Shown piece by piece: positions 19,983-28,599 of a DNA stretch of 64,000 nt. The position numbers and the translations under genes are program-made. The DNA is from Pseudomonas azerbaijanoccidentalis (lineage in GTDB: Bacteria; Pseudomonadota; Gammaproteobacteria; Pseudomonadales; Pseudomonadaceae). Each line of letters opens with the position of its first letter. Positions within the stretch are counted from its first letter, which is position 1. The notes below the pieces were generated by a model. The model had not been told where the DNA came from, did no database searches, and saw only the letters and a program-made list of their open reading frames with translations. Where the stretch lies: positions 372,001 to 436,000 of the forward strand of contig NZ_JAHSTU010000002.1 in assembly GCF_019145495.1 (NCBI RefSeq), written 5' to 3'.

Positions 19983-20084
19983 CCAAGTAACCACGCCTGG
20001 GACGGCCGTTTCAAAACGACCCGAAAATGACGGTTGCGGCTCCTTGCCCAGGATGGATGTTCACGTTGTTCAGGAAGTAGTCCA

Positions 20085-20498
20085 ATGGAGTTGAAGACCA
20101 TGAAAACCAGAACTGGCAAATCCTCGTTTACCCCGTTACATGGCCTGAAAATGGCGGCCCTCGCCATCGGCAGCAGCCTCGTGCTGGCCGGTTGTGCCGG
20201 CAACCCGCCCACCGAACAATTCGCCGTCACCGAGTCGGCGGTCAACGACGCGGTCAGTGCTGGCGGCACCGAATTCTCCGCCGTGGAAATGAAGTCGGCG
20301 CAGGACAAGCTCAAGCAAGCCGAAATCGCCATGCACGACAAAAAATACGACCAGGCCCGCATGCTCGCCGAACAGGCTGAGTGGGATGCTCGCGTAGCCG
20401 AGCGCAAAGCTCAGGCAATGAAGGCCGAACAGTCTGTGAAGGACTCTCAGAAAGGGGTTCAGGAACTGCGTCAGGAAAGCCAGCGCACCGTTCAGTAA
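20085..20498 (+). CDS. DUF4398 lipoprotein
   Basis: A 137-residue lipoprotein with a DUF4398 domain. After a positively charged leader there is a hydrophobic stretch and the lipobox VLAGC. The mature part is helical and Gln/Lys-rich (AEIAMHDKKYDQARMLAEQAEWDARVAERKAQA), as in periplasmic alpha-helical spacer proteins. AGGAAG lies 7 bases before the ATG at 20085; an in-frame ATG at 20100 with GGAG ahead is an equally possible start and gives the better signal peptide. It precedes the OmpA-family lipoprotein by 45 bases and probably shares the envelope-stress promoter upstream. Confidence 0.8.
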   Translation: MELKTMKTRTGKSSFTPLHGLKMAALAIGSSLVLAGCAGNPPTEQFAVTESAVNDAVSAGGTEFSAVEMKSAQDKLKQAEIAMHDKKYDQARMLAEQAEWDARVAERKAQAMKAEQSVKDSQKGVQELRQESQRTVQ

Positions 20499-20543
20499 CG
20501 GCGCGGCATGACGTATTTCTCAATCGACTAAAAGGACGAAACC

Positions 20544-21341
20544 ATGAATTCCAAACATTTGATGATCCCTGCCCTGCTGGCCGCAAGCGTTGCCCTGGCT
20601 GCCTGCTCCACGCCACCGAACGCCAACCTTGAACAGGCCCGCTCCAACTATTCCGGCCTGCAAGCCAACCCACAGGCGAGCAAAGTCGCGGCGCTGGAAA
20701 CCAAGGAAGCGAGCGACTACCTGGACAAGGCTGACAAGGCGTATCTGGACAAGGAAGATCAGGCCAAAGTTGATCAACTGGCCTACCTGACCAACCAGCG
20801 CGTTGAAGTCGCCAAGCAGACGATCGCACTGCGCACCGCCGAAGCCAACCTGAAAAACGCCTCGGCGCAACGAGCGCAGGCCCGCCTCGACGCGCGTGAT
20901 CAACAGATCAAACAGTTGCAGGACAGCCTCAACGCCAAGCAAACCGATCGCGGCACGCTGGTCACTTTCGGTGACGTGCTGTTCGCCACCGACAAGGCCG
21001 AGCTGAAATCCAACGGTCTGATGAACATCAACAAACTGGCGCAGTACCTTCAGGAAAACCCGGACCGCAAAGTGATTGTCGAAGGCTACACCGACAGCAC
21101 GGGTACGGCCTCGCACAACTTGTCGCTGTCGGAACGTCGCGCCAGCTCTGTGCGCATGGCACTGGTGAAGATGGGCGTCGACCCGACTCGCATCGTCGCT
21201 CAGGGTTATGGCAAGGAATACCCGGTGGCGGATAACACCAGCACTTCGGGTCGGGCACAGAATCGTCGGGTGGAAGTGACCATTTCCAATGACAACCAAC
21301 CCGTGATGCCGCGTTCGGCGGTTAGCTCCTACACCCAGTAA
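20544..21341 (+). CDS. lptF: OmpA-family lipoprotein (LptF-like)
   Basis: A 265-residue outer-membrane lipoprotein. The signal peptide ends in the lipobox LAAC. Next comes a DUF4398-like helical part and a coiled region (residues about 30-130), then a C-terminal OmpA peptidoglycan-binding domain with GDVLFATDKAEL, VEGYTDSTGTASHN and the NRRVEV end. It should tie the outer membrane to the cell wall. The P. aeruginosa homologue LptF is AlgU-controlled and supports survival under stress. The domain similarity between this protein and its upstream neighbour suggests duplication of the DUF4398 part. Confidence 0.87.
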   Translation: MNSKHLMIPALLAASVALAACSTPPNANLEQARSNYSGLQANPQASKVAALETKEASDYLDKADKAYLDKEDQAKVDQLAYLTNQRVEVAKQTIALRTAEANLKNASAQRAQARLDARDQQIKQLQDSLNAKQTDRGTLVTFGDVLFATDKAELKSNGLMNINKLAQYLQENPDRKVIVEGYTDSTGTASHNLSLSERRASSVRMALVKMGVDPTRIVAQGYGKEYPVADNTSTSGRAQNRRVEVTISNDNQPVMPRSAVSSYTQ

Positions 21342-21359
21342 GTCGTCATCACACAAAAA

Positions 21360-21455
21360 CCTGTGGGAGCCAGCCTACTGGCGATTGCGGTGGACCAGTC
21401 AACATCACTGTTGAATGTTCAATTACTATCGCCAGCAGGCTGGCTCCCACATTGG
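21360..21455. repeat. REPIN-like repeat pair
   Basis: Arms CTGTGGGAGCCAGCCTACTG and CAGCAGGCTGGCTCCCACA, with AACATCACTGTTGAATGTT between. It lies between the convergent ends of lptF and the small membrane-protein gene. Confidence 0.8.
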
Positions 21456-21480
21456 TTCTGGGCTGCCTTCAGGAATTGAT

Positions 21481-21810
21481 TTACTGCTCCAGCTTCTGCG
21501 GCGTTTCCTCGCCCATGCACCGCACGGCTTTTTTGCGGTCGTTGACCAGCACGCCGGTCAGGCCTTTTTGTTCGGTGTCGAACAACACCAGCACGCCATC
21601 GATGCACTGCGCCACCTGCGCGGCCGGCTCCAGGGAGACTTTGTAGTCTTCGCCCGGCACGGTCTTGAGCATGGTGAATTCGTTGAGCAGCAACGCATCC
21701 TCGGGCTTGGCGAAATGCAGGTAGCCGTACCACCACAGGGCGCCGACGGTGCCGAGGATGCTGCAGATACCGGTGATGATCAGCGGGATGGCGTTACGTT
21801 CTTCACTCAT
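21481..21810 (-). CDS. Small single-pass membrane protein
   Basis: A 109-residue protein with one membrane segment (residues about 8-29, IPLIITGICSILGTVGALWW) and a soluble C-terminal part of about 75 residues with two cysteines (QCIDG, RCMGE). No domain is recognised. Its ATG overlaps the stop of the upstream alpha/beta-hydrolase gene by four bases (ATGA), so the two are coupled and may work together at the envelope. Confidence 0.72.
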   Translation of the reverse strand: MSEERNAIPLIITGICSILGTVGALWWYGYLHFAKPEDALLLNEFTMLKTVPGEDYKVSLEPAAQVAQCIDGVLVLFDTEQKGLTGVLVNDRKKAVRCMGEETPQKLEQ

Positions 21811-22721
21811 TGCGGGCTCTCTGAGGGTTCGGTTTCTGAATTCGGGGGTGCCGGGTAATTGGGAATTTCGCCCAAGCGGCGCAGGCCGTTGAAATGCTGC
21901 GGATCCTCCAGATAGCGCAGCATCACGGTACGCCAGACCGGGTCGGCAAACGTCTGCACGTGACCACCTCGGGTCAGTTGCAGGACCCGCGGCGGCGGCG
22001 CAGCTTGATACAGACGGATGCCGTTGGAAAGAGGCACGATCGGATCATCGATGCTGTGGAAGATCAGCTTCGGCACACCATTGAGCTGCGCCATGGAGTT
22101 GATCGCGCTGTCACCGTCCGGCACCAGCCAGGACAGCGGCACCTGGAACGTCCAGAACATCCATGAGTTGCTCAACGCATACTGACCGACGCTGCGGTAG
22201 CTGGCGGGCAAGCCATCCATGACAAATGCCTTGAGCTGCTTCTGTCGCTCGGGGTGTTGCACAAGGTAGTGCACGGCCATCGAACCGCCGAGACTCTGGC
22301 CAAGGAGGATCAGCGGCTTGCCCTTGACCTCGGGCGCCTGGTCGAGCCATTTGAACGCGGCATCGATGTCCTGATAGATCGCCGGCAGGCTCGGTTTACC
22401 CTCTGACAAACCGTAGCCGCGATAGTCCATCAGCAGCACTTGATAACCCTGCTCAGGCAACCAATAGCTGCCGCCGAGATGCATCGGCAAATTGCCGCCG
22501 TTGCCGTGCAGGTGCAGCACCGTGCCCTTGACTTCGACACCCTGTTTCGCCGGCAACCACCAGGCGTTCAGCTTGAGGCCATCGGCGGTAATCAGGGTGA
22601 CTTCACGGTATTCGAGCTTGGCTTTTTCCGGGGTGAACAACTGGCCGGGTTCGGGGTAGAACAGCAAGGAGCTGCAACCGCTCAGGGCCAGTAGAAGGCA
22701 GAGGGTGCCGAGGATTCTCAT
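21807..22721 (-). CDS. Alpha/beta-hydrolase lipoprotein
   Basis: A 304-residue serine hydrolase with a lipoprotein signal (lipobox LALSGC). The alpha/beta-hydrolase features are the oxyanion segment HLHGNGGNLPMH, the nucleophile elbow GQSLGG, an Asp in DDPIVPL and a His in RGGHVQTF. It resembles the YfhR/BEM46-type hydrolases whose substrates are not known. The start at 22721 gives the signal peptide and has GAGG ahead; the longer frame does not. Coupled to the small membrane protein downstream. Confidence 0.85.
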   Translation of the reverse strand: MRILGTLCLLLALSGCSSLLFYPEPGQLFTPEKAKLEYREVTLITADGLKLNAWWLPAKQGVEVKGTVLHLHGNGGNLPMHLGGSYWLPEQGYQVLLMDYRGYGLSEGKPSLPAIYQDIDAAFKWLDQAPEVKGKPLILLGQSLGGSMAVHYLVQHPERQKQLKAFVMDGLPASYRSVGQYALSNSWMFWTFQVPLSWLVPDGDSAINSMAQLNGVPKLIFHSIDDPIVPLSNGIRLYQAAPPPRVLQLTRGGHVQTFADPVWRTVMLRYLEDPQHFNGLRRLGEIPNYPAPPNSETEPSESPQ

Positions 22722-22760
22722 CCGGTGAAACCTCGCAAAATCGTGGTTGAAATACACACT

Positions 22761-22855
22761 CCTGTAGGAGCGAGCCTGCTCGCGATGGCGGTGAATCAGA
22801 CAACATTCATGTTGAATGTGAAACCGCTATCGCGAGCAGGCTCGCTCCCACAGGG
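22761..22855. repeat. REPIN-like repeat pair
   Basis: Nearly perfect arms CTGTAGGAGCGAGCCTGCTC and GAGCAGGCTCGCTCCCACAG with the inner inverted repeat ACAACATTCATGTTGAATGT. It lies between the QEGLA-protein gene and the hydrolase gene, both on the minus strand. Confidence 0.85.
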
Positions 22856-22868
22856 GACATCACTGGTC

Positions 22869-24146
22869 TTACAAAATGTTCGAGTAATCCGCCTCAATCC
22901 GGTCCAGGCTCAGGTGGTTGAGGAAGTTCGAGAAGCACATCCACGCCGACAACGCGTTCATGTCGCGGAACTGTTCCGGCAGGTACTTGGGTGGCACCAC
23001 CAGCCCTTCATCCACCAACTGGCGCAACGTGCGCATGTCTTCCAGCGTGGTCTTGCCGCAGAACAGCAGCGGGATCTGTTCCAGCTTGCCTTTGCGCACA
23101 GCCAGCTGAATGTAGTTGTAAATCATGATGAAGCCCTTGAGGTAGGACAAGTCTTTGGTAAATGGCAGACCTGTCGGCACCGAACCGCGGAAAACGCGAC
23201 TGGCGTTGCTGTAACTCTCGGGCATCTCGAAGCCTTGCTCGCGGAAAAACTCGAACACCTGCAGGAAGTCGGCGCCCTCCTCCACCATGTGGATGGCGCG
23301 GGTGCGGTTGGTCAGTTTGCGCAGGCGGCTCGGGTAGGAAGCAAAGGTGATGATTTCCATGAGGATGGCCAAACCTTCCTGGGTCACCGTCGACGAGGGC
23401 GGGCCTTTGGCCAGGAAGGTGCAGATCGGCTGGTTCAAACCATTGAGCGTGGTGCCGACGTGCACCAGCCCTTCGTGGACTTCCAGCGCACGCACGTCGC
23501 GTTCGTTGAACATCGCATCGGTGCGGATCTTGATGTAGTCGGCGCCGGCTGCCGCATCGGCGACGATCCCGTCGGACTCGAACACCCGAATGGTTTCCTC
23601 GGCTTCGCCAAACACTTTGTTCAAGCGGGTTTGCAGCAGATGGACGGCGTCCTTGGCGGTCAGGGTCTTCGGCTCATCCTTGAGGTCGCCACGACCGTCG
23701 ATGTTGTTCAGGTACTCGGACAACATCATGCCCAGGTCGGACAGGGTCGGGTCGCCGGCGTGGAACGCATCGGACGCGGCGCCGTACAGTTCTTGCGAAA
23801 TCAGACCGAAATCTTCGGTGCCACGCGCTTCGAGCATGCGCACCACCATGCGGTATTCCTTGCACATGCGCCGCATGATTTGCCCGACCGGGTTGAACTG
23901 GCCGAGCTGGCGGGTGATGTCGCGTTCGATGTTCTGGAATTCCAGCTTCACTTTGCTGGAATCGAACGCCAGCGGCCGGTTGAGGTAGTAATCGCGGTCC
24001 ACCGCCGGCATTTCCTTGCCCTTGGCCTTGAGGAAACCCTTGCGAATGTTTTCGTCCCATTTGACCGCGTCAAGGACGCGGATCGGCGTCTGCGCCAGCA
24101 CAATGCGATCGGACAAAATGCGTATCGACTGCTGGTAATCGTCCAC
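22869..24146 (-). CDS. QEGLA-motif putative metallopeptidase (DUF1704 family)
   Basis: A 425-residue protein of the family named for a supposed effect on flavohemoglobin expression. It carries VHEGLVHVGTTLNG followed about 30 residues later by TQEGLAIL. The HEGLVH/QEGLA combination matches the HExxxH-plus-Glu metal site of tyrosine-carboxypeptidase-like (MATCAP-type) enzymes, so a zinc peptidase role is plausible; no bacterial substrate is known to me. The start is GTG, chosen because AGGAG lies 6 bases before it. The lipoprotein gene downstream ends 33 bases before... in transcription order it is the upstream neighbour at 24180-24734, on the same strand. Confidence 0.82.
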   Translation of the reverse strand: MDDYQQSIRILSDRIVLAQTPIRVLDAVKWDENIRKGFLKAKGKEMPAVDRDYYLNRPLAFDSSKVKLEFQNIERDITRQLGQFNPVGQIMRRMCKEYRMVVRMLEARGTEDFGLISQELYGAASDAFHAGDPTLSDLGMMLSEYLNNIDGRGDLKDEPKTLTAKDAVHLLQTRLNKVFGEAEETIRVFESDGIVADAAAGADYIKIRTDAMFNERDVRALEVHEGLVHVGTTLNGLNQPICTFLAKGPPSSTVTQEGLAILMEIITFASYPSRLRKLTNRTRAIHMVEEGADFLQVFEFFREQGFEMPESYSNASRVFRGSVPTGLPFTKDLSYLKGFIMIYNYIQLAVRKGKLEQIPLLFCGKTTLEDMRTLRQLVDEGLVVPPKYLPEQFRDMNALSAWMCFSNFLNHLSLDRIEADYSNIL

Positions 24147-24179
24147 CCGAAACTCCTGTAGAACCGTTATGTGCTGAAT

Positions 24180-24734
24180 TTATTTGGCTTTGGCCTGGCG
24201 CTGGTAACGCACCACTTCGACGAACACATCGGAGTTGGCCGGATCGTCGAGATACGCGGACACCTGGTCCATGCTGTTTTCGATCAACACACCATCGCCA
24301 TCGTCAGTCTGGAAATTCTGGCCGCTCAAGGCTTTTTGCGTGAGCGCCTGCCTGATCTGCTCAAGATCGAGGTTGTAGACCACCAATTCATGCTTGTCGG
24401 TGATTTCGAAGCCGGCAATGGTGAAGTTCCCACCGAATTGCGCCGGTACTTTCGCCGACAAATACCAGCGATTGCCGTGGCGTGTCACCGTGAAGGGATA
24501 GGCTTCGCGCTCTTTGGGCTTGGCGCGGAAATAGCTGACGGCCTGATAGCGATTGTCACCGACGCGCGTCAGCTCCAGATTGACCGGTTCACCCCAGGCG
24601 TTGGTGCTGGTCCATTTACCGAGCAACCCTTTGGGCGCGGGCTCGCGGGTGGGCAATGGTTCCTTGAAAGTCACCAGGCAGCCACTGAGCAACAGGAACG
24701 ACAAGGCGATCACAACGACACGCCAGGCTTTCAT
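24180..24734 (-). CDS. Hypothetical lipoprotein
   Basis: A 184-residue lipoprotein: short hydrophobic leader with lipobox LLLSGC, then a beta-rich domain (GLLGKWTSTNAWGEPVNLELTRV) that resembles lipocalin-like or copper-resistance-like small barrels without a firm match. GGGAG stands 6 bases before the ATG. It precedes the QEGLA-motif gene by 33 bases on the same strand, so the two form a likely operon; a role in the envelope is inferred only from the signal. Confidence 0.7.
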   Translation of the reverse strand: MKAWRVVVIALSFLLLSGCLVTFKEPLPTREPAPKGLLGKWTSTNAWGEPVNLELTRVGDNRYQAVSYFRAKPKEREAYPFTVTRHGNRWYLSAKVPAQFGGNFTIAGFEITDKHELVVYNLDLEQIRQALTQKALSGQNFQTDDGDGVLIENSMDQVSAYLDDPANSDVFVEVVRYQRQAKAK

Positions 24735-24764
24735 TCAACACTCCCTTTGAACACATATGCTTAT

Positions 24765-24859
24765 GTAGGAGCTGCCGCAGGCTGCGATCTTTTGATCTTG
24801 CGTTGCAGCGGTATCAAGAAGATCAAGATCAAAAGATCGCAGCCTTCGGCAGCTCCTAC
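24765..24859. repeat. GATCGCAGCC-family repeat pair, GTAGGAG arms outside
   Basis: Inverted arms GTAGGAGCTGCCGCAGGCTG and CAGCCTTCGGCAGCTCCTAC with internal CGATCTTTTGATC and GATCAAAAGATCG. The arms differ in the CCGCAGG/CCTTCGG segment. It lies between the TetR gene and the lipoprotein gene. Confidence 0.85.
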
Positions 24860-24868
24860 GGGAATTGC

Positions 24869-25585
24869 TTATACCGACGCCAGCACCAAATGCATATAAC
24901 GCGTCAGTATGCCGAGCATTTCCTCTTCGGCGAGCGGCTCGGCGTCGTTGAGCAGGCCCTGATATTCCATCCGTCCGATTATAGACGTCAACACTTTGGC
25001 ATCCTGTTTCGGCTCGTGAGAACCCAATACCTGGAAAAGCTGGCAAGAACCCTGCAACAGGATCTGTTGATGCGAGCGTACTAATTCGGCCAGGCGCGGG
25101 TTCAGCAGCGCTTCCTGGCGGAACGCCTGCTCGGCCATCAAATGCTCACGACGGGTAACCAGTTGCCGGTGCACATAATCGGTCATCAGCCGGGCAATGT
25201 CGTCCGCCAGTGTCGAACGCGCCTGGGGGCTGCCGTCGCCACGGGCAATCATTTCCCGCAGCAGACCCTCATTGTTGACCCACAGCTTGGCCATGTAGGC
25301 CGCACTGCGCTCGACGTATTGGGCGAAGGTATCGGTGAGCAGGTCATCGATATCCTTGAAATAGTAGGTGGTGGCCGACAACGGCACTTGCGCCTCGGCA
25401 GCCACTGCACGGTGCCTGACGGCGCGCACGCCATCACGCACGACAATGCGCATGGCGGCATCGAGAATGTCCTGTCGACGCTGTTCGCTGCCCTGTCGGC
25501 TGGCCTTGCGACCCTGGTACTGAACACTTTCAGCGACCGCAGTGGCGATACCCGCTGCACCTTCTTGAGCCATTGCACGGTTCAC
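24869..25585 (-). CDS. TetR-family transcriptional regulator
   Basis: A 238-residue TetR-type regulator. The DNA-binding helices are at residues about 35-80 (RRQDILDAAMRIVVRDGVRAVRH, then VPLSATTYYFKDIDDLL). The C-terminal ligand domain is of the TetR_C-like DUF1956 or similar type and ends in MLGILTRYMHLVLA. The start is GTG at 25585, with AGGAG 8 bases ahead; the in-frame ATG four codons later is too far from that site. The same gene stands beside lysS in P. aeruginosa. No divergent target gene adjoins, so its regulon is unclear. Confidence 0.85.
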   Translation of the reverse strand: MNRAMAQEGAAGIATAVAESVQYQGRKASRQGSEQRRQDILDAAMRIVVRDGVRAVRHRAVAAEAQVPLSATTYYFKDIDDLLTDTFAQYVERSAAYMAKLWVNNEGLLREMIARGDGSPQARSTLADDIARLMTDYVHRQLVTRREHLMAEQAFRQEALLNPRLAELVRSHQQILLQGSCQLFQVLGSHEPKQDAKVLTSIIGRMEYQGLLNDAEPLAEEEMLGILTRYMHLVLASV

Positions 25586-25647
25586 GACAGGAACTCCTCT
25601 CTCACTTCTAAAGTAACCATTTGATACGTTTGTACCAGACAGGCAAT

Positions 25648-25676
25648 AAAAAGCCGCCCATTTCAGGCGGCTTTTT
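25648..25676. terminator. Bidirectional terminator between lysS and the TetR gene
   Basis: AAAAAGCCGCC and GGCGGCTTTTT form a perfect stem with a CATTTCA loop. It has T-runs on both strands and lies 11 bases after the lysS stop, so it should end lysS transcription. Confidence 0.88.
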
Positions 25677-25687
25677 AGTTGAAACGT

Positions 25688-27190
25688 TTACGCTTGCGGC
25701 CGCATGTGCGGGAACAGGATCACGTCGCGGATCGACGGTGAGTTGGTCAGCAACATCACCAGACGGTCGATGCCAATGCCTTCACCGGCCGTTGGCGGCA
25801 TGCCGTACTCCAGCGCGCGTACGAAGTCGGCGTCGTAGTGCATGGCTTCGTCGTCGCCGGCGTCCTTGTCGGCCACCTGCGCCATGAAGCGCTCGGCCTG
25901 GTCTTCCGCGTCGTTCAACTCGGAATACGCGTTGGCGATTTCACGGCCACCGATGAACAGCTCGAAACGGTCGGTGACGTTCGGGTTGTCATCGTTGCGA
26001 CGGGCCAACGGCGACACTTCGAACGGGTACTGGGTGATGAAGTGCGGCTGCTCCAGCTTGTGCTCGACCAGTTCTTCGAAAATCATCACCTGCAGTTTGC
26101 CCAGACCTTCGAAGCCCAGCACCTTGGCGCCGGCTTTCTTGGCGATGGCGCGGGCCTTGTCGATGTCGTTCAGGTCGTCGGCGGTCAGCTCAGGGTTGTA
26201 CTTGAGGATCGAGTCGAACACCGACAGACGCACGAACGGCTCGCCGAAGTGGAACACCTTGTCGCCGTACGGCACGTCGGTGCTGCCCAGAACCAACTGC
26301 GCCAGCTCGCGGAACAGTTCTTCAGTCAGGTCCATGTTGTCTTCGTAGTCGGCGTACGCCTGGTAGAACTCCAACATGGTGAATTCAGGGTTGTGACGAG
26401 TCGAAACGCCTTCGTTACGGAAGTTGCGGTTGATCTCGAACACTTTTTCGAAACCACCAACCACCAGGCGCTTGAGGTACAGCTCCGGCGCGATACGCAG
26501 GAACATTTCCATGTCCAGCGCGTTGTGGTGGGTTTCGAACGGCTTGGCTGCGGCGCCGCCCGGGATGGTTTGCAGCATCGGCGTTTCCACTTCCAGGAAG
26601 TCACGCTTCATCAGGAAGCTGCGGATGTGGGCGATGACTTGCGAACGCACGCGGAACGTCTGGCGCACGTCTTCGTTGACGATCAGGTCAACGTAACGCT
26701 GGCGATAGCGCTGCTCGGTGTCGGTCAGGCCGTGGTGCTTGTCCGGCAGCGGGCGCAGGGATTTGGTCAACAGGCGCACGTTGGTCATTTCGACGTACAG
26801 GTCGCCCTTGCCGGAACGGGCCAGGGTGCCTTCGGCGGCAATGATGTCGCCCATGTCCCAGGTTTTCACCGCGGCCAGGGTTTCTTCCGACAGGGTCTTG
26901 CGGTTGACGTAGACCTGGATGCGACCGGTCATGTCCTGGATCACCATGAACGAACCACGGTTGAGCATGATGCGACCGGCAACCTTGACCGGGATTGCAG
27001 CCTCTGCCAGCTCTTCCTTGGTCTTGTCCGCGTACTGCTTCTGCAGGGCATCGCAGTAGTTTTCGCGGCGGAAGTCATTCGGGAAGGCATTGCCCTTGGC
27101 GCGCTCGGCAGCAAGCTTTTCCTTGCGCAGGGCGATCAGGGAGTTTTCTTCCTGTTGCAGGGCTTGCGGGTCGAGTTCTAGGTCGCTCAT
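25688..27190 (-). CDS. lysS: Lysyl-tRNA synthetase, class II
   Basis: A 500-residue class II lysyl-tRNA synthetase. The N-terminal OB-fold anticodon-binding domain ([12 protein letters not shown] region, residues about 65-150) is followed by the class II core: motif 2 in [20 protein letters not shown] and motif 3 in [14 protein letters not shown]. The length is typical. It follows prfB by 89 bases; the same pair exists in many proteobacteria and is often co-transcribed. Confidence 0.97.
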   Translation of the reverse strand: MSDLELDPQALQQEENSLIALRKEKLAAERAKGNAFPNDFRRENYCDALQKQYADKTKEELAEAAIPVKVAGRIMLNRGSFMVIQDMTGRIQVYVNRKTLSEETLAAVKTWDMGDIIAAEGTLARSGKGDLYVEMTNVRLLTKSLRPLPDKHHGLTDTEQRYRQRYVDLIVNEDVRQTFRVRSQVIAHIRSFLMKRDFLEVETPMLQTIPGGAAAKPFETHHNALDMEMFLRIAPELYLKRLVVGGFEKVFEINRNFRNEGVSTRHNPEFTMLEFYQAYADYEDNMDLTEELFRELAQLVLGSTDVPYGDKVFHFGEPFVRLSVFDSILKYNPELTADDLNDIDKARAIAKKAGAKVLGFEGLGKLQVMIFEELVEHKLEQPHFITQYPFEVSPLARRNDDNPNVTDRFELFIGGREIANAYSELNDAEDQAERFMAQVADKDAGDDEAMHYDADFVRALEYGMPPTAGEGIGIDRLVMLLTNSPSIRDVILFPHMRPQA

Positions 27191-27237
27191 GTCTTTAAAT
27201 ATTCCATCGGGTTCGTTGTCCCCGGCCTGCGGCCGCG

Positions 27238-27265
27238 GATCGCCGGCAAGCCGGCTCCTACAGGG
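27238..27265. repeat. Single REP-like core
   Basis: One core GATCGCCGGCAAGCCGGCTC plus CTACAG between prfB and lysS, without a clear inverted partner. Confidence 0.6.
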
Positions 27266-27279
27266 GATCGCGGTGTGTC

Positions 27280-28375
27280 TTACAGCCCGGATTTCAGGCT
27301 GGCTTCCAGGTATTCGTCGATATCGCCGTCGAGTACCTTGTCGCAGTCGCTGCGTTCGATATTGGTCCGCAGGTCCTTGATGCGCGAGGCATCGAGTACG
27401 TAGGAACGGATCTGGTGACCCCAGCCGATATCCGACTTGGTGTCTTCCAGCGCCTGGGACGCCGCGTTGCGCTTCTGCATTTCCTGCTCGTACAACTTGG
27501 CCCGCAGCATTTTCATGGCGGTGTCCTTGTTGGCGTGCTGGGAACGTTCGTTCTGGCAGCTGACCACGGTGTTGGTCGGTACGTGGGTGATACGTACGGC
27601 CGAGTCGGTGGTGTTTACGTGCTGACCACCGGCACCGGAGGAACGATAGGTGTCGATCCGCAAGTCTGCCGGGTTAATTTCGATTTCCACCTTGTCATCG
27701 ATCTCTGGCGAGACGAACACCGCCGAGAAAGAAGTGTGGCGACGGTTGCCGGAGTCGAACGGGCTCTTGCGCACCAGACGGTGCACGCCGATCTCGGTAC
27801 GCAACCAGCCAAAGGCGTATTCACCCTTGATGTGCACGGTCGCGCCTTTGATACCGGCGACTTCACCGGCCGACAATTCCATGATGGTCGCGTCGAAACC
27901 GCGTTTGTCGGCCCAGCGCAGGTACATGCGCAACAGGATGTTGGCCCAGTCCTGAGCTTCGGTGCCGCCGGAACCGGCCTGGATGTCCAGGTACGCGTTG
28001 TTCGGGTCCATTTCATGGCTGAACATGCGGCGGAATTCCAGCTTGGCCAGATTTTCCTCGAGACGGGCCAGCTCAGCGACGACATCGCTCACTGCGCCTT
28101 CGTCGTTTTCTTCAACGGCCATGTCCAGCAGGTCGCGGCAATCGGCCAGACCGGCGTTCAATTCGTCCAGGGTATCGACGATTTGCGCCAGCGCAGAGCG
28201 CTCGCGGCCCAGCTCCTGGGCGTATTCAGGTTTGTTCCAGACACTCGGATCTTCAAGCTCGCGATTGACTTCAGTCAGACGCTCATGCTTTTGATCGTAG
28301 TCAAAGATACCCCCGAATGGTTTCGGAGCGCTCGGACAGGTCCTTGATGGTGTTAAGGATCGGGTTGATTTCCAT
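27280..28375 (-). CDS. prfB: Peptide chain release factor 2, with programmed +1 frameshift
   Basis: RF2 (364 residues after the shift) releases peptides at UGA and UAA stops. Translation begins at the ATG at 28375 and meets an in-frame TGA at 28303-28301 after 24 codons. The site reads GGGGGTATCTTTGAC: a Shine-Dalgarno-like GGGGG, then CTT-TGA-C, the classical signal for a +1 shift. The second frame then runs to 27280. In it the SPF stop-recognition motif (VRKSPFDSG) and the catalytic GGQ (SGAGGQHVN) are intact. The shift gives autoregulation: low RF2 favours frameshifting. An annotation that starts at 28161 would miss about 70 residues. Confidence 0.96.
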
Positions 28376-28495
28376 GGCGGGCAGCACTCGTTGGCGAACT
28401 TTTGAAAGCCGGCGAGTATAACGTAATCAAGCTGTCACGGCAGCCCGCCTGGCGGCTTTAGCGGCGAATGGTTTTGGGAATCACGGCGAGCACAT

Positions 28496-28578
28496 GTAGG
28501 CGCTGTCGAAGGCTGCGATCTTTTGATGTTGCTTTTAATGGCGAAGATCAAAAGATCGCAGCCTTCGGCAGCTCCTAC
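28496..28578. repeat. GATCGCAGCC-family repeat pair, GTAGGAG arms outside
   Basis: Arms GTAGGCGCTGTCGAAGGCTG and CAGCCTTCGGCAGCTCCTAC around TGCGATCTTTTGAT and ATCAAAAGATCGCA. It lies 22 bases after the wspR stop and may end wsp transcription. Confidence 0.85.
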
Positions 28579-28599
28579 TGAGCGTGAGGTGTCACCCGA

